DNA of 64,000 nt from Asterochloris sp. CNOR1 (Eukaryota > Chlorophyta > Trebouxiophyceae > Trebouxiales > Trebouxiaceae): positions 1,426,001 through 1,490,000 of the forward strand of contig OZ017757.1 of the NCBI GenBank assembly GCA_963969365.1. Direction: 5' to 3'. Made by a program: the position numbers and the translations under genes. Shown in pieces: positions 1 through 10,072 of this stretch. Position 1 is the first letter of the stretch. Every line of letters starts with the position of its first letter. The notes beneath the pieces are model-generated. The model was not told where the DNA came from, searched no databases, and was given only the letters and a program-made list of their open reading frames with translations.

Positions 1-198
1 AGTCTATGCTCTGTAGCTGCAGGTGACCGTAGCAGTAGCTTACCTGCGCTGCCTCCAGCAGTCGAGGGCAGAGTATGGCGACTCTGACTTTCAGCAATGG
101 CATGCAGCAGAAAGTCAGGCGCAAGAGGTCGAGGCCGCTTCACAACGCATTTGGCTGCAGGGCTGGCTGGAGCACAGCTGCAGCAGGCAGGCAAGGCG
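1..198. other. left edge, no recognisable gene
   Basis: Short stretch before the retrotransposon fragments. Overlapping open frames exist on the plus strand but none resembles a known protein, and I see no repeat of the neighbouring LTRs here. Confidence 0.3.
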
Positions 199-345
199 TG
201 CAGCACCCGGCTGCCTACTCGAACCTACCGACCTGCCAGAGCCTTCCACTGCACCTGCAACAACCTTCCAGGAACTTTACATATTGATACCAGTTGATGA
301 GAAAACGTACATCATAGAATGTATAGCGCTCAGTGCATTGCACAC
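199..345 (+). mobile_element. degenerate solo or truncated LTR
   Basis: The stretch begins TGCAGCACCC and follows the same order of words as the LTRs further right: gctgcctact, gaacctacc, gacctgccaga, ccttccactgcacctgc, then an AT-rich TATA-like part and 'tatagcgct'. It matches neither LTR family closely, so it is an older or third related LTR in forward orientation. Its right end is unclear. It is a fossil fragment. Confidence 0.5.
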
Positions 346-360
346 AGAGGGGTTAGGGTT

Positions 361-477
361 TATGGCTGCTGGGTCCATGGGGAATGATCGAACAGAACCT
401 CCGAAACCAAGTTGTGGCCCAGGGGTAACAAGGTTGCTGTGGACTTGGGCCCTGAGGCTATATACAAGGAAGTGAGG
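361..477 (-). mobile_element. reversed LTR-retrotransposon fragment (gag start, leader, part of LTR)
   Basis: Read on the minus strand this gives about 65 bases of the LTR 3' end, then the leader, then the start of the gag gene (Met-Asp-Pro-Ala-Ala). It abuts the TGTAGCACAC start of the next LTR at 478, so element A seems to have landed in, or recombined with, an older reversed copy. Fossil fragment. Confidence 0.6.
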
Positions 478-723
478 TGTAGCACACAGCCACCTACTAG
501 AACCTACCAGACCTGCCAGACACTTCTACTGCACCTGCAAGAAGCTTCCACTGCACCTGCCAGAACCTTCCATGAACTTACTTTATAATATTATGATAAT
601 AAGATGGTGTGTATAGCACTTTGTTCACTTCACCAGGAGACCTCTCATACTTTACACACCTCACATCCTTGTACCTGGCCTGAGGGGTCAAGTCCATAGC
701 AACCATGTAACCCCTGGGACACA
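478..723 (+). repeat. 5' LTR of element A
   Basis: About 246 bp, starting TGTAGCACACAGC and ending ...GGGACACA, with TG...CA borders. It has an AT-rich core (tataatattatgataataa) followed by 'tatagcactttg', plausibly the promoter region. It is the reverse complement family of the LTRs at 1741-1986 and 3602-3847. Confidence 0.75.
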
Positions 724-1125
724 ACCTGGTTTTGGAGGTTCTGTTTGATCATTCCCCATGGACCCAGCAGCCATGCAAGCCAAGATCATGGAGCTCGAGG
801 CTTCCCTGGTCACAGCCACCAGTGCCCAACAACAGCTCAGCACACAGCAGGCTGTCGACTCAGCACCCAAGCCATCCAAACCACCCAAGCCAGACAAGTT
901 TCAAGGAGACCGCCGCAGTGGTGCAGCATCCAACTGGCTGCACCACATGACACTCTACCTTACCCTCTCGGGACTCCTGGGCACCGCACAGGCCGTGCCC
1001 CACGCCGTGTCCTTCCTCATTGGAGCTGCGAGAACCTGGTGGCGCACCCAAGAAGCTTCCGGAAGCCCACCAACCACCTGGACAACATTCAAGACTGCCT
1101 TCCTTGAGGCCTTCCATACCCTTGA

Positions 1126-1331
1126 TGCAGCACACTGCTGCCTTCTAGACCCTACCAGACCCTATCAGAAGCTTCCACTGCACCTGCTAGAACCTTCCTT
1201 GATTTTCCTTTCCTTATATTATAAAAATATGAGGGTATATATAGCACTCTGGCACTTCACCAACACTCCTTGACACCTTTGAACACCGTCTCAGAGCCCA
1301 CCGTCCACCGTACGTTGTAAGCGAGGCCACA
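1126..1331 (+). repeat. 5' LTR of element B
   Basis: 206 bp, TGCAGCACACTGC...GAGGCCACA, with a TATA-like stretch (tatatatagcactc). The sequence right after it, beginning TGGTTTCGGAG a few bases downstream, could be the primer-binding site; the matching tRNA was not identified. Confidence 0.85.
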
Positions 1332-1740
1332 ACTTGGTTTCGGAGGTTCTGTTCGATCATTCCCCATGGACCCAGCAGCCATGCAAGCCAAGATCGGGGA
1401 GCTCGAGGCTTCCCTGGCAACAGTCACCGGTGCCCTGCAGCAGCTCAGCACACAGCAGGCTGCCCACTCAGCACCCAAGCAACCCAAGCCACCTCAGCCA
1501 GAGAAGTATGAGGGAGACCGCCGCAGTGGTGCAGCATCCAACTGGCTGCACCAGATGACACTCTACCTCACCATCCTGGGCATCCCGGACACCGCCCACG
1601 CCATCCCCCACGCAGTGTCCTTCCTCATCGGAGCTGCCAGAACCTGGTGGCGTGCTCAGGAAGCTTCTGGAAGCCCACCAACCACCTGGGCAGCCTTCAA
1701 GGCCTCCTTCCTTGAGGCCTTCCAGACCATCGATGCTGAG

Positions 1741-1986
1741 TGTGGCCCAGGGGTTACATGGTTGCTATGGACTTGGGCCCTGAGGCCAGGTACAAGGATG
1801 TGAGGTGTGTCAAGTACGAGAGGTCTGCTAGCAAGGTGAACGGAGTGCTATATAAACCATATTATTATCAATATTTATAAAGGTAAGCTCATGGAAGGTT
1901 CTGGCAGGTGCAGTGGAAACTTCTGGCAGGTGCAGTAGAAGTGTCTGGCAGGTCTGGTAGGTTCTAGTAGGTAGCTGTGTGCTACA
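1741..1986 (-). repeat. LTR of element A' (3' LTR in element orientation)
   Basis: 246 bp, identical by eye to 3602-3847. Contains a TATA-like core (tataaaccatattattatc on the plus strand). Confidence 0.88.
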
Positions 1987-2099
1987 TCCTTCCCCCCTTT
2001 AATACTGAAGCTCCTTGGGGAGGGCTCCATGTTGTGTGGCGCACGTTGGGATGTGCCAAGTGCGTTGCGTTGCTGTGGTCCAATGTGGTCTGCGTTGGT

Positions 2100-2530
2100 T
2101 GCTCGGGTCCTTAGATTCTTGGCCGCAAGGTGCACTGTGCTCACTCCATGACGAGGTTGTAGTATTTCGCTGCGAAGACGTTGGTGTTGTCCTTGGTGTC
2201 TCACCCATGCCTGAGCCAGTGCGCTCTAGTCTGCAGGGTCCTTGGTGTCTCACTGGGGATCTGTGTTGGGTGGCGAGGTCCTTGGATCTTGTCCGCAAGG
2301 TGCGCTGTGCCCAGGTGATGCTCTCTGCGATGGTGTTGTCCTTGAAGTCTCATTGGGTCCACTGTGATCTGTGATGGGTGTCCAGGTCCTTGGATTCTGG
2401 TCCGCAAGGTGCTCTGTAACCGGGTGGTCTCTGCGATGCTGTGGTCTCTGCGATGGTTTTGTCTCTGCGATGGCATGGTCTCTGCGATGGTGTGGTCTCT
2501 GCGATGGTGTTGTCTCCGGTGTCTTAGGAT
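2100..2530 (-). repeat. tandem repeats in the tail of element A'
   Basis: Two levels of repetition are visible. A longer unit containing 'ggtccttggat..ttg.ccgcaaggtgc.ctgtg' recurs at about 2104, 2274 and 2381. A short unit close to 'ctctgcgatggtgtggt' is repeated about six times between 2425 and 2515. Element A carries the same tail in forward orientation at about 8390-8700 with a different copy number. Confidence 0.7.
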
Positions 2531-3601
2531 CCATGATGTGGCACAAGCTGGGGTAGTCACTGAGGTGTTGTGGTCTGGGAGTTGCTGCCCAAGGGTCACC
2601 CCTGCCTGAGCCGGTCCGCTCCAGTCTGCAAGGATGTCCCTTCTTGGACTTGGGTAGTCTTGGTCTGGGTTGTCGATGTTGGCGTGGCTCTGCTGGCGCA
2701 GATCTGTGCCAAAGCTGTGTGATCAGGTTGGCCAGCTAGTCTCTGGGTTGCTCTTGTGTTGAGGATGTTGTTGGACGCACGGTGGTTGACGGAGTGCGCT
2801 CTCGAGCACGGTGCCCAAGTTGGTGGCAGCGGAAGCTCTGCTTGCCTCTGAGGAGGCGGTGTCGCTCTGTGGGTGGGCGTCTGGTCAGGGCACCCAGATG
2901 CATGGGTTGTGGTCCCAGGTGAAGGTGTTGGCCGGTTGATGTGGTAGGTGGGGCGTGTGTAGTAGGGAGCTGAGTCAGCGGCTCGTGCCAGGCGCATGGC
3001 GTTGTTGACGGTGGATGGCTGCTGAAGCTCCACGTGGAGGCGAATCTGGGGCTTCAGGCCCTTCACAAACTAGTAGATGGCATCCGCGGGGTGCATGTGT
3101 GGAACTTCCAGGAGTAGGCCTGAGAACTGGTTGGCGTAGTCTGTGACAGAGGTGCGTTGCCTGAGGTTCTCCATGTTGTCTCTGGCGATGCGCTCAGCAT
3201 CAAGGGTCTGAAAGGCCTCAAGGAAGGCAGCCTTGAATGTTGTCCAGGTGGTTGGTGGGCTTCTAGAAGCTTCTTGGGCGTGCCACCAGGTTTTTGCCGC
3301 TCTAATGAGGAAGGACACGGCGTGGGGCACGGCCTGTACGGTGCCCAGGAGTCCCGAGAGGGTGAGGTAGAGTGTCATCTGGTGCAGCCAGTTGGATGCT
3401 GCACCACTGCGGCGGTCTCCTTGGAACTTGTCTGGCTTGGGTGGTTTGGGTGGCTTGGGTGCTGAGTGGACAGCCTGCTGTGTGCTGAGCTGTTGTAGGG
3501 CACTGGTGGCTGTGACCAGGGAAGCCTCGAGCTCCATGATCTTGGCTTGCATGGCTGCTGGGTCCATGGGGAATGATCAAACAGAACCTCCAAAACCAAG
3601 T

Positions 3602-3847
3602 TGTGGCCCAGGGGTTACATGGTTGCTATGGACTTGGGCCCTGAGGCCAGGTACAAGGATGTGAGGTGTGTCAAGTACGAGAGGTCTGCTAGCAAGGTGA
3701 ACGGAGTGCTATATAAACCATATTATTATCAATATTTATAAAGGTAAGCTCATGGAAGGTTCTGGCAGGTGCAGTGGAAACTTCTGGCAGGTGCAGTAGA
3801 AGTGTCTGGCAGGTCTGGTAGGTTCTAGTAGGTAGCTGTGTGCTACA
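3602..3847 (-). repeat. LTR of element A' (5' LTR in element orientation)
   Basis: 246 bp, identical by eye to 1741-1986. Its outer end abuts the target duplication CTGAG. Confidence 0.88.
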
Positions 3848-6800
3848 CTGAGCGCATGGCCAGGGACCGCATGGAGAACCTCAAGCAACGCACCTCTGTC
3901 ACAGACTACGCCAACCAGTTCTCAGCTCTGCTCCTGGAAGTTCCAGAGATGCACCCTGCGGACGCCGTCTACCGCTTTGTGAGGGGGCTGAAGCCCCAGA
4001 TCCGCCTCCACGTGGAGCTCCAGCGCCCAAACACTGTCAACGACGCCATCCGCTTGGCACAAGCTGCTGACTCAGCACTGTACTTCACGCGGCCCACCTA
4101 CCCTGTCAACCGGCCGACACCTTCACCTATCTACATGGGGCCACAGCCCATGCAACTTGGCGCTCTGACCCGCCCACCCAAGCTCTCACCAGCAGAGCGT
4201 GAGCGCCTGTACAGAGAGGGCAGGTGCTTCCGCTGCCGCCAGCCTGGACATCTTGCTGAGGAGTGCACCTACATCAGCACCATGCGCCCCACATCATCCT
4301 CATCACATGAGCAACCAAAAAACTAGCTGGCCAGCCTGGTCACACAGGCTTTGGGCACAGAGCTGCGCCGGCACACATCCAAAGCCACATCGGAGTCGCC
4401 ACCATGACAACACCACCATGCCACCCAGACCTGCTCATCCTTCAAGGCACCTGCGCCGGACACCCTGCCAACATCCTGGTGGACTCAGGCGCCTCCATGG
4501 ACTTCATCAACCACCGCTACATGGCCAAGCACAGACTACCCAAGACCAAGCAAGACCCCCATGGGCGTGTCACGCTTGCAGACGGCAGCGTGCGCCCATG
4601 CACCCAGATTAGCGACAACACCGTCACCCTCAGTGGCTACCAGACCTCGTGCCACATCCACGTCACAGACCTCGGCCCCCATGATCTCATCCTGGGACAA
4701 CCATGGCTCCAGAGCAACAACCCTGACATCGACTGGGCACAACGCACCTTGCGGCCAAGAACCCAAGGACCTGAACGCCCAACACAGATCATAGTGGCCC
4801 CCAGCAGTGAGGCACCAAGGACAACTTCTTCTAAGGACATCCCAGTCATCTCCTCGTTGCAAGCCTCCAGAGCACTCAGACACGGCGCCAGCGGCTATCT
4901 TGCCCTGGTGCGCACCGCAGAGACAACCACCGCAGAGACAACCACAGTGACCCTGGCACCACAGACTTCACACGCCTAGCTACAGGAGGTGCTGAACCGG
5001 CACCAAGGCGTCTTCCAGCCTCTTCCCAGTAAACTACCACCAAGGAGGGACGTTGACCACCACATCGACCTGGAACCTGGCGGCGCCCAACCATATCAGG
5101 GCATCTACCGCATGTCCCCTCTGGAGCTTGGAGAGCTGCGCAAGCAGCTGGACGACTTGCTGAAGAAGGGCTTCATCAAGCCCAGCAAGTCCCCCTTTGG
5201 AGCACCCATCCTCTTCGTGCACAAGAAGGACGGCGGCCTGCGGATGTGCATCGACTACAGAGCGCTCAACAAAATCACTGTGAAGAACCGCTACCCCATT
5301 CCACGCATTGATGACCTTCTGGACCAACTCAATGGCGCCAAGGTGTACTCCAAGCTGGACCTGGCCAGTGGCTACTGGCAAGTCCGCATCGCTGAGGGCG
5401 ACACACACAAGACGGCCTTTCGCTCACGCTATGGTCACTTTGAGTTCCTGGTGCTACCCTTTGGGCTCACCAACGCGCCAAGCACGTTCATGACCCTCAT
5501 GAACCAAGTGCTCAGGCCCTTCCTGGACAAATTCGTCGTGGTCTACCTTGACGACATCCTCATCTACTCCAAGTCCCCTGAGGAGCACGCGCAGCATGTG
5601 GAGGCTGTGCTCAGTGCCTTGGAGCGGCACCACCTCTACGCCAAGGCCTCCAAGTGCCAGTTCGGCATGGCTGAGCTGGACTTCCTCGGCCACACCATCA
5701 GCGGGGCAGGCATCAAGGTGGACGCAAGGAAGGTGAAGGCCATTCTTGATTGGCCTGACCCCTCAGACGCCCACCAACTCCGGTGCTTTCTGGGCCTCGC
5801 GGGCTTCTACCGGCGCTTTGTCAACAGGTTCTCCCACATAGCAGCGCCACTGACCAACATCACCGGCGCCAAGGCAACTTGGCGATGGAGCGAGGTGGAG
5901 GCCAAGGCCTTTGCTGAGCTCAAGCATGCTCTGACAACCACACCAGTCCTGGCCACACCTGACTTCGCCTACTCCTTCGAGCTCTACACAGACGCCTCCC
6001 AGTTCGCCATCGGGGCCACGCTGCTTCAGGACCAAGGCAATGGACTTCAGCCCATCGCCTACGAGTCTCGCAAGCTCAACTCCGCCGAGCGCAACTACCC
6101 CATACATGCATGAGCTGGAGCTACTGGCGGTGATCCATGCTCTTCGCACATGGCGCTGCTACCTGGAAGGATCCAAGTTCCGCGTCAACTCAGACCACCT
6201 CAACCTCAAATACCTCACCACTCAGCGCAACCTGTCCCGGCGACAAGCTCGCTGGCTGGAGACACTCCAGCAGTTTGACCTGGACATCCACTACAAGGCG
6301 GGCAGTGACAACCTCGCAGACCCCCTCTCCCGCCGCCCAGACCTCCATGCCATCACTGGCACCTTCCAACACAACCTTATGGAGCTTATCAAGTCGGCCT
6401 ACGAAGGCGACACCTACCTGGAGGAGAGTGGAAGGCAAGTGCTTGAGGAGTTGGACGGCGTCTGGCGCAAGGAGGGTGCAGTCTACGTGCCAGCTGGTGC
6501 TAACCTTCGCCAAGACATTCTCCGCGAGAACCACGACACCCCCTTCTCTGGACACCTGGGCATGGACAAGCTGCTTCGAGGAGTCTGCAAGGACTTCTGG
6601 TGGCCTCACCAGCGCGGTGATGTGGCTGACTATGTCAGGACCTGTGACTCCTGCCAACGCAACAAGCCCCTCAACCGCGCACCCGCCGGCCTACTTCAAC
6701 CTCTGCCAACACCAGAGCACAACTGGGAGCAAATCACCATGGACCTGATCACAGGACTCCCCACCACCTCCGAGGGCCATGACACCATCCTTGTCATTGT

Positions 6801-7851
6801 GGACCGCATGTCCAAGATGATTCACTGCTCCCCAACGCGCAAGACAGTCACTGGTCCTGGCCTGGCCGACCTTGTCATCAACAACGTCTTCCGTTACCAT
6901 GGACTACCACGCATCATCATCTCAGACAGAGACCCCCGCACAACCAGCAACTTCTAGCGAGCCCTCTTCAACATCCTTGGCACCAACCTGAGGGTGTCCA
7001 CCGCCTTCCACCCTCAGACTGATGGCCAGACGGAGCGTGCCAACCGCACCTTGGAGGAGATGCTGAGGGCGTTTGTCAACCGCCGCCGTGACAATTGGGA
7101 CAAGCTCCTACCACTCATGGAGTTTGCCTACAACAATTCAGAGCAAGCCTCCACCAAACAGACGCCATTCTACCTCAACTCTGGGAGACACCCTCTGCTA
7201 CCTGTCAACTTGGACGTCCCGCCTAACCGCAACGCGCCCACAGCGCAAGCCCTGGCACAACACCTGAGGGACACCCTAGAGCGAGCTCAGGCACACCTCG
7301 CGAAGTCACAGGAGAGGCAGGCCCATCAGGCCAACAAACGCCGCACCGATTTGGAGTTCCAAGTGGGTGACCAAGTTCTACTATCCAGACGCAACCTGCG
7401 CCATGGCAAACTGGACGCCGTGTGGCTGGGACCCTATCCCATCACAGAGCGCATCTCCCGCACAGCCTATCGCCTAGGGCTACCTGCCGACATGCGGATG
7501 CACCCAGTCTTCCACGCTTCGCTCCTGAAGCCATACAAGGGCGAGCTGCCCACAGCAACTCCACTGCCACCCTCATCTACCACCAAGACAAACACGCCAA
7601 CTCAGTCTACGCCACCCTTGCCTACACCAGACCTCAGCAGTGGCCAGCCAACTTCTGAGTTCCAAGCAGAAGCCATCCTCAAGCGCCGACGCCGCAAAAT
7701 TGGTGACAAAACTGTGGAGGAGTTCTTGATCAAATGGCGGGACCGAGGCAACCAGGACAATTTGTGGATGCCTGTGGAGGACGTGGACCAAGGCCTGCTG
7801 ACCAACTTTAGACGCCTCCCCAAGGAACTTCAATACTAAAGGGAGGAAGGA

Positions 7852-8057
7852 TGCAGCACACTGCTGCCTTCTAGACCCTACCAGACCCTATCAGAAGCTT
7901 CCACTGCACCTGCTAGAACCTTCCTTGATTTTCCTTTCCTTATATTATAATAATATGAGGGTATATATAGCACTTTGGCACTTCACCAACATTCCTTGAC
8001 ACCTTTGAACACCGTCTCAGAGCCCACCGTCCACCGTACGTTGTAAGCGAGGCCACA
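7852..8057 (+). repeat. 3' LTR of element B
   Basis: 206 bp, preceded by a polypurine tract at 7838-7851. Nearly identical to the LTR at 1126-1331. Confidence 0.85.
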
Positions 8058-8794
8058 ATAACCCATGCAACTGGGTGCCCTGATCAGACGCCCACCCACA
8101 GAGCGACACCGCCTCGCGCACTACGTCAGCCACCGTGCGTCCCATATCATCCTCAACACAAAAGCAACCCAGAGCTGGCCAACCTGATCACACAGCTTTG
8201 GCACAGATCTGCGCCAGCAGAGCCACGCCAACATCGACAACCCAGACCAAGACTACCCAAGTCCAAGGGACATCCTTGCAGACTAGAGCGGACCGGCTCA
8301 GGCAGGGGTGACCCTTGGGCAGCAACTCCCAGACCACAACACCTCGAGGACTAGCACAGCTTGTGCCACATCATGGACCCCAAAACACCGGAGACAACAC
8401 CATCGCAGAGACCACACCATCGCAGAGAACATGCCATCGCAGAGACAACACCATCGCAGAGACCATCACTTGGGCACAGCGCACCTTGCGGGAAAAATCC
8501 AAGGACCTGGCCACCCAACACAGATCCCCAGTGAGACACCAAGGACCCTGCAGAGCACACTGGCCCAGGCATGGGTGAGACACCAAGGAAAACACCAACG
8601 TCATCGCAGCAAAGTGCTACAACCTCGTCATGGAGTGAGCTCGGTGCACCTTGCGGCCAAGCATCTAAGGACCCGAGCAACCAATGCAGATCACATTGGA
8701 CCACAGCAATGCAACGCACTTGGCACATCCCAACGTGCGCCACACAACGTGGAGGCCCCCCCCCAGGGAGCTTCAGTATTGAAGGGGGGAAGGA

Positions 8795-9019
8795 TGTAGC
8801 ACACAGCTACCTACTAGAACCTACCAGACCTGGCAGACACTTCTACTGCACCTGCCAGAACCTTCCATGAGCTTTACGTTATAATATTATGATAATAACA
8901 TGGTATACATAGCACTTTGTTCACTTCACAAGGAGACCTCTCATACTTTACACACCTCACATCCTTGTACCTGGCCTGAGGGGTCAAGTCCATAGCAATC
9001 ATGCAACCCCTGGGCCACA
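8795..9019 (+). repeat. 3' LTR of element A
   Basis: About 225 bp, starting TGTAGCACACAGC directly after a purine run (gaaggggggaagga) that fits a polypurine tract, and ending ...GGGCCACA. Same word order as the LTR at 478-723 but with scattered differences. Confidence 0.75.
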
Positions 9020-10072
9020 CAGGAGCTGGGCCCGCATCTAGGGGGGCAGCACGACAGATCCCTAGAAGCAAATCCTGCGATAATGATCTTCGACTTGCTG
9101 ACTCGGGCCGTGACAATGCATGTTCCATGCTTGCACCTGTGCAGCGCAGTCTGTGCTCTCTGTATACTGTTTGCCATGGCCCACGAAGCGGTCGTGAAGC
9201 TGCTGCGAAGATGCTACACATACGTGCACACCGTCAACAGCGCACCAAGATTGTGCCTCATCATGTGGTGCAACATCACGAAGGGGTAGTGATGTCTACC
9301 TGTGACTGAGCTGCTCATCTCAGGAAGCCACCTGACTTCAGCACTCGAAAGTTTGCTGTGCAACACTAGACACTGGAGTCCAAATATTTGAGCTGATGCA
9401 GCCACTGACAATGCCGGCTAGGCCCGTTTGCTCCTTTTTGACAAAGCCACAAGCAGGCATTCAAGCACAGCTTTTCTGCCAGCTGGGGCGGCAGAGGTCA
9501 GTGCCTTACCTGCAGCCTCGTGCCACATGCCAAGCAGTCAGCATGATGCCCTTCTGCCGTGCATGCATTTGCTAGTAGCAACACACCTGCATGACTTGCG
9601 CACGGTCCCAAGACGCCTGTTCGTCAGCGCAGCTGAGGGGTTCTTCTGGTCATGATAATTACAGGGTTCAAGACGCACCATCCAGTCAAGCTGGCCCATC
9701 AGAAACAACAGTAAGCCTCAACGCATGCAGGCTCACTACCAGCAGCACCTGGCAGTACGTGATGAGGCCTGAGTCGCTCATGATGCCTGACATATGGGTG
9801 CAGGATTTGTTCTGACATCTCAGAGAGCCGATCTGGCTTGCTCGCCGTGCTAACGTGATCAAAACAATCACGTTGATACCTTGAAGTCAGAAACTGACAT
9901 CGGCTGTTCCTATCGGACATGTTGGGCCACGTGAAGGTGCAACAAACATTCGGGCAAGCAAAGGGCAAGGGGCAGTTCGGTGATGCAGCATAAACAGCAA
10001 CTTACTGGGCCGGTCTATTCAGAGAGTTAGCAGGAGATGCAACAGTGGACGCTGCCTTTGAGGCGGATGGGG
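9020..10072. other. about 1 kb without a recognisable gene
   Basis: This lies between the right LTR of element A and the end of the cyclase gene. It has only short overlapping open frames without family resemblance and no repeats of the LTRs. It may hold the 3' untranslated part of the cyclase gene. Confidence 0.35.

Larger units (their letters stand above)
1741..3847 (-). mobile_element. element A': reversed gag-only LTR retrotransposon inside element B gag
   Basis: The element lies on the minus strand. Its LTRs (1741-1986 and 3602-3847, 246 bp each) read identical base for base, and the bases CTGAG occur directly on both sides (1736-1740 and 3848-3852), a 5-bp target duplication. The internal part of about 1.6 kb holds only a gag gene (read from about 3567 downward; starts MDPAAMQAKIMELEASL) and then a repeat-rich tail with no protease or polymerase, followed by a polypurine tract (aaaggggggaagga on the minus strand). 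It is the same family as element A and a recent, non-autonomous gag-type (TR-GAG-like) element. Its gag frame looks interrupted at least once. Confidence 0.88.
1126..8057 (+). mobile_element. element B: Ty3/gypsy chromovirus LTR retrotransposon with nested insertion
   Basis: Direct LTRs of about 206 bp flank the element (1126-1331 and 7852-8057). Between them, in Ty3/gypsy order, are gag with a CCHC zinc knuckle (CFRCRQPGHLAEEC, near 4.2 kb), an aspartic protease (LVDSGAS, near 4.5 kb), reverse transcriptase with YLDDILIYS (near 5.5 kb), RNase H, integrase with an HHCC-like zinc region and DDE core (about 6.4-7.1 kb), and a C-terminal chromodomain (near 7.7 kb). RT before integrase plus the chromodomain places it with chromoviruses. 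A polypurine tract (aaagggaggaagga) precedes the right LTR. The LTRs differ at about three sites by eye, so insertion is recent. Apart from the nested element A', the coding part is broken by a handful (about four) of interruptions, some of which might be family-type read-through points. It sits inside the gag of element A. Confidence 0.9.
478..9019 (+). mobile_element. element A: gag-only LTR retrotransposon, split by element B
   Basis: Its two direct LTRs are at 478-723 and 8795-9019. After the left LTR comes a leader and the start of a gag gene (protein beginning MDPAAMQAKIMELEASL). At about 1126 element B interrupts it. Element A resumes at about 8058 with late gag sequence and a repetitive non-coding tail, and ends in a polypurine tract (8781-8794) before the right LTR. 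No protease, reverse transcriptase or integrase belongs to it, so it is non-autonomous and presumably used proteins of a relative such as element B. Its LTRs differ in length (about 246 and 225 bp) and no matching target duplication was found, which suggests it is the oldest of the three nested elements. It is broken. Confidence 0.75.

Noticed and set aside
352-366. Telomere-like 'ggggttagggttta' near the left edge
   Set aside because: Only about one TTTAGGG-type unit is present, embedded between retrotransposon fragments; no array.
2425-2515. Short direct repeats as a possible CRISPR array
   Set aside because: Units follow one another without unique spacers and belong to the tail of a retrotransposon in a eukaryotic genome.
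9083-9289. Hydrophobic plus-strand frame after the retrotransposon nest
   Set aside because: Short, Cys-rich, no family match and no splice partners; likely chance.
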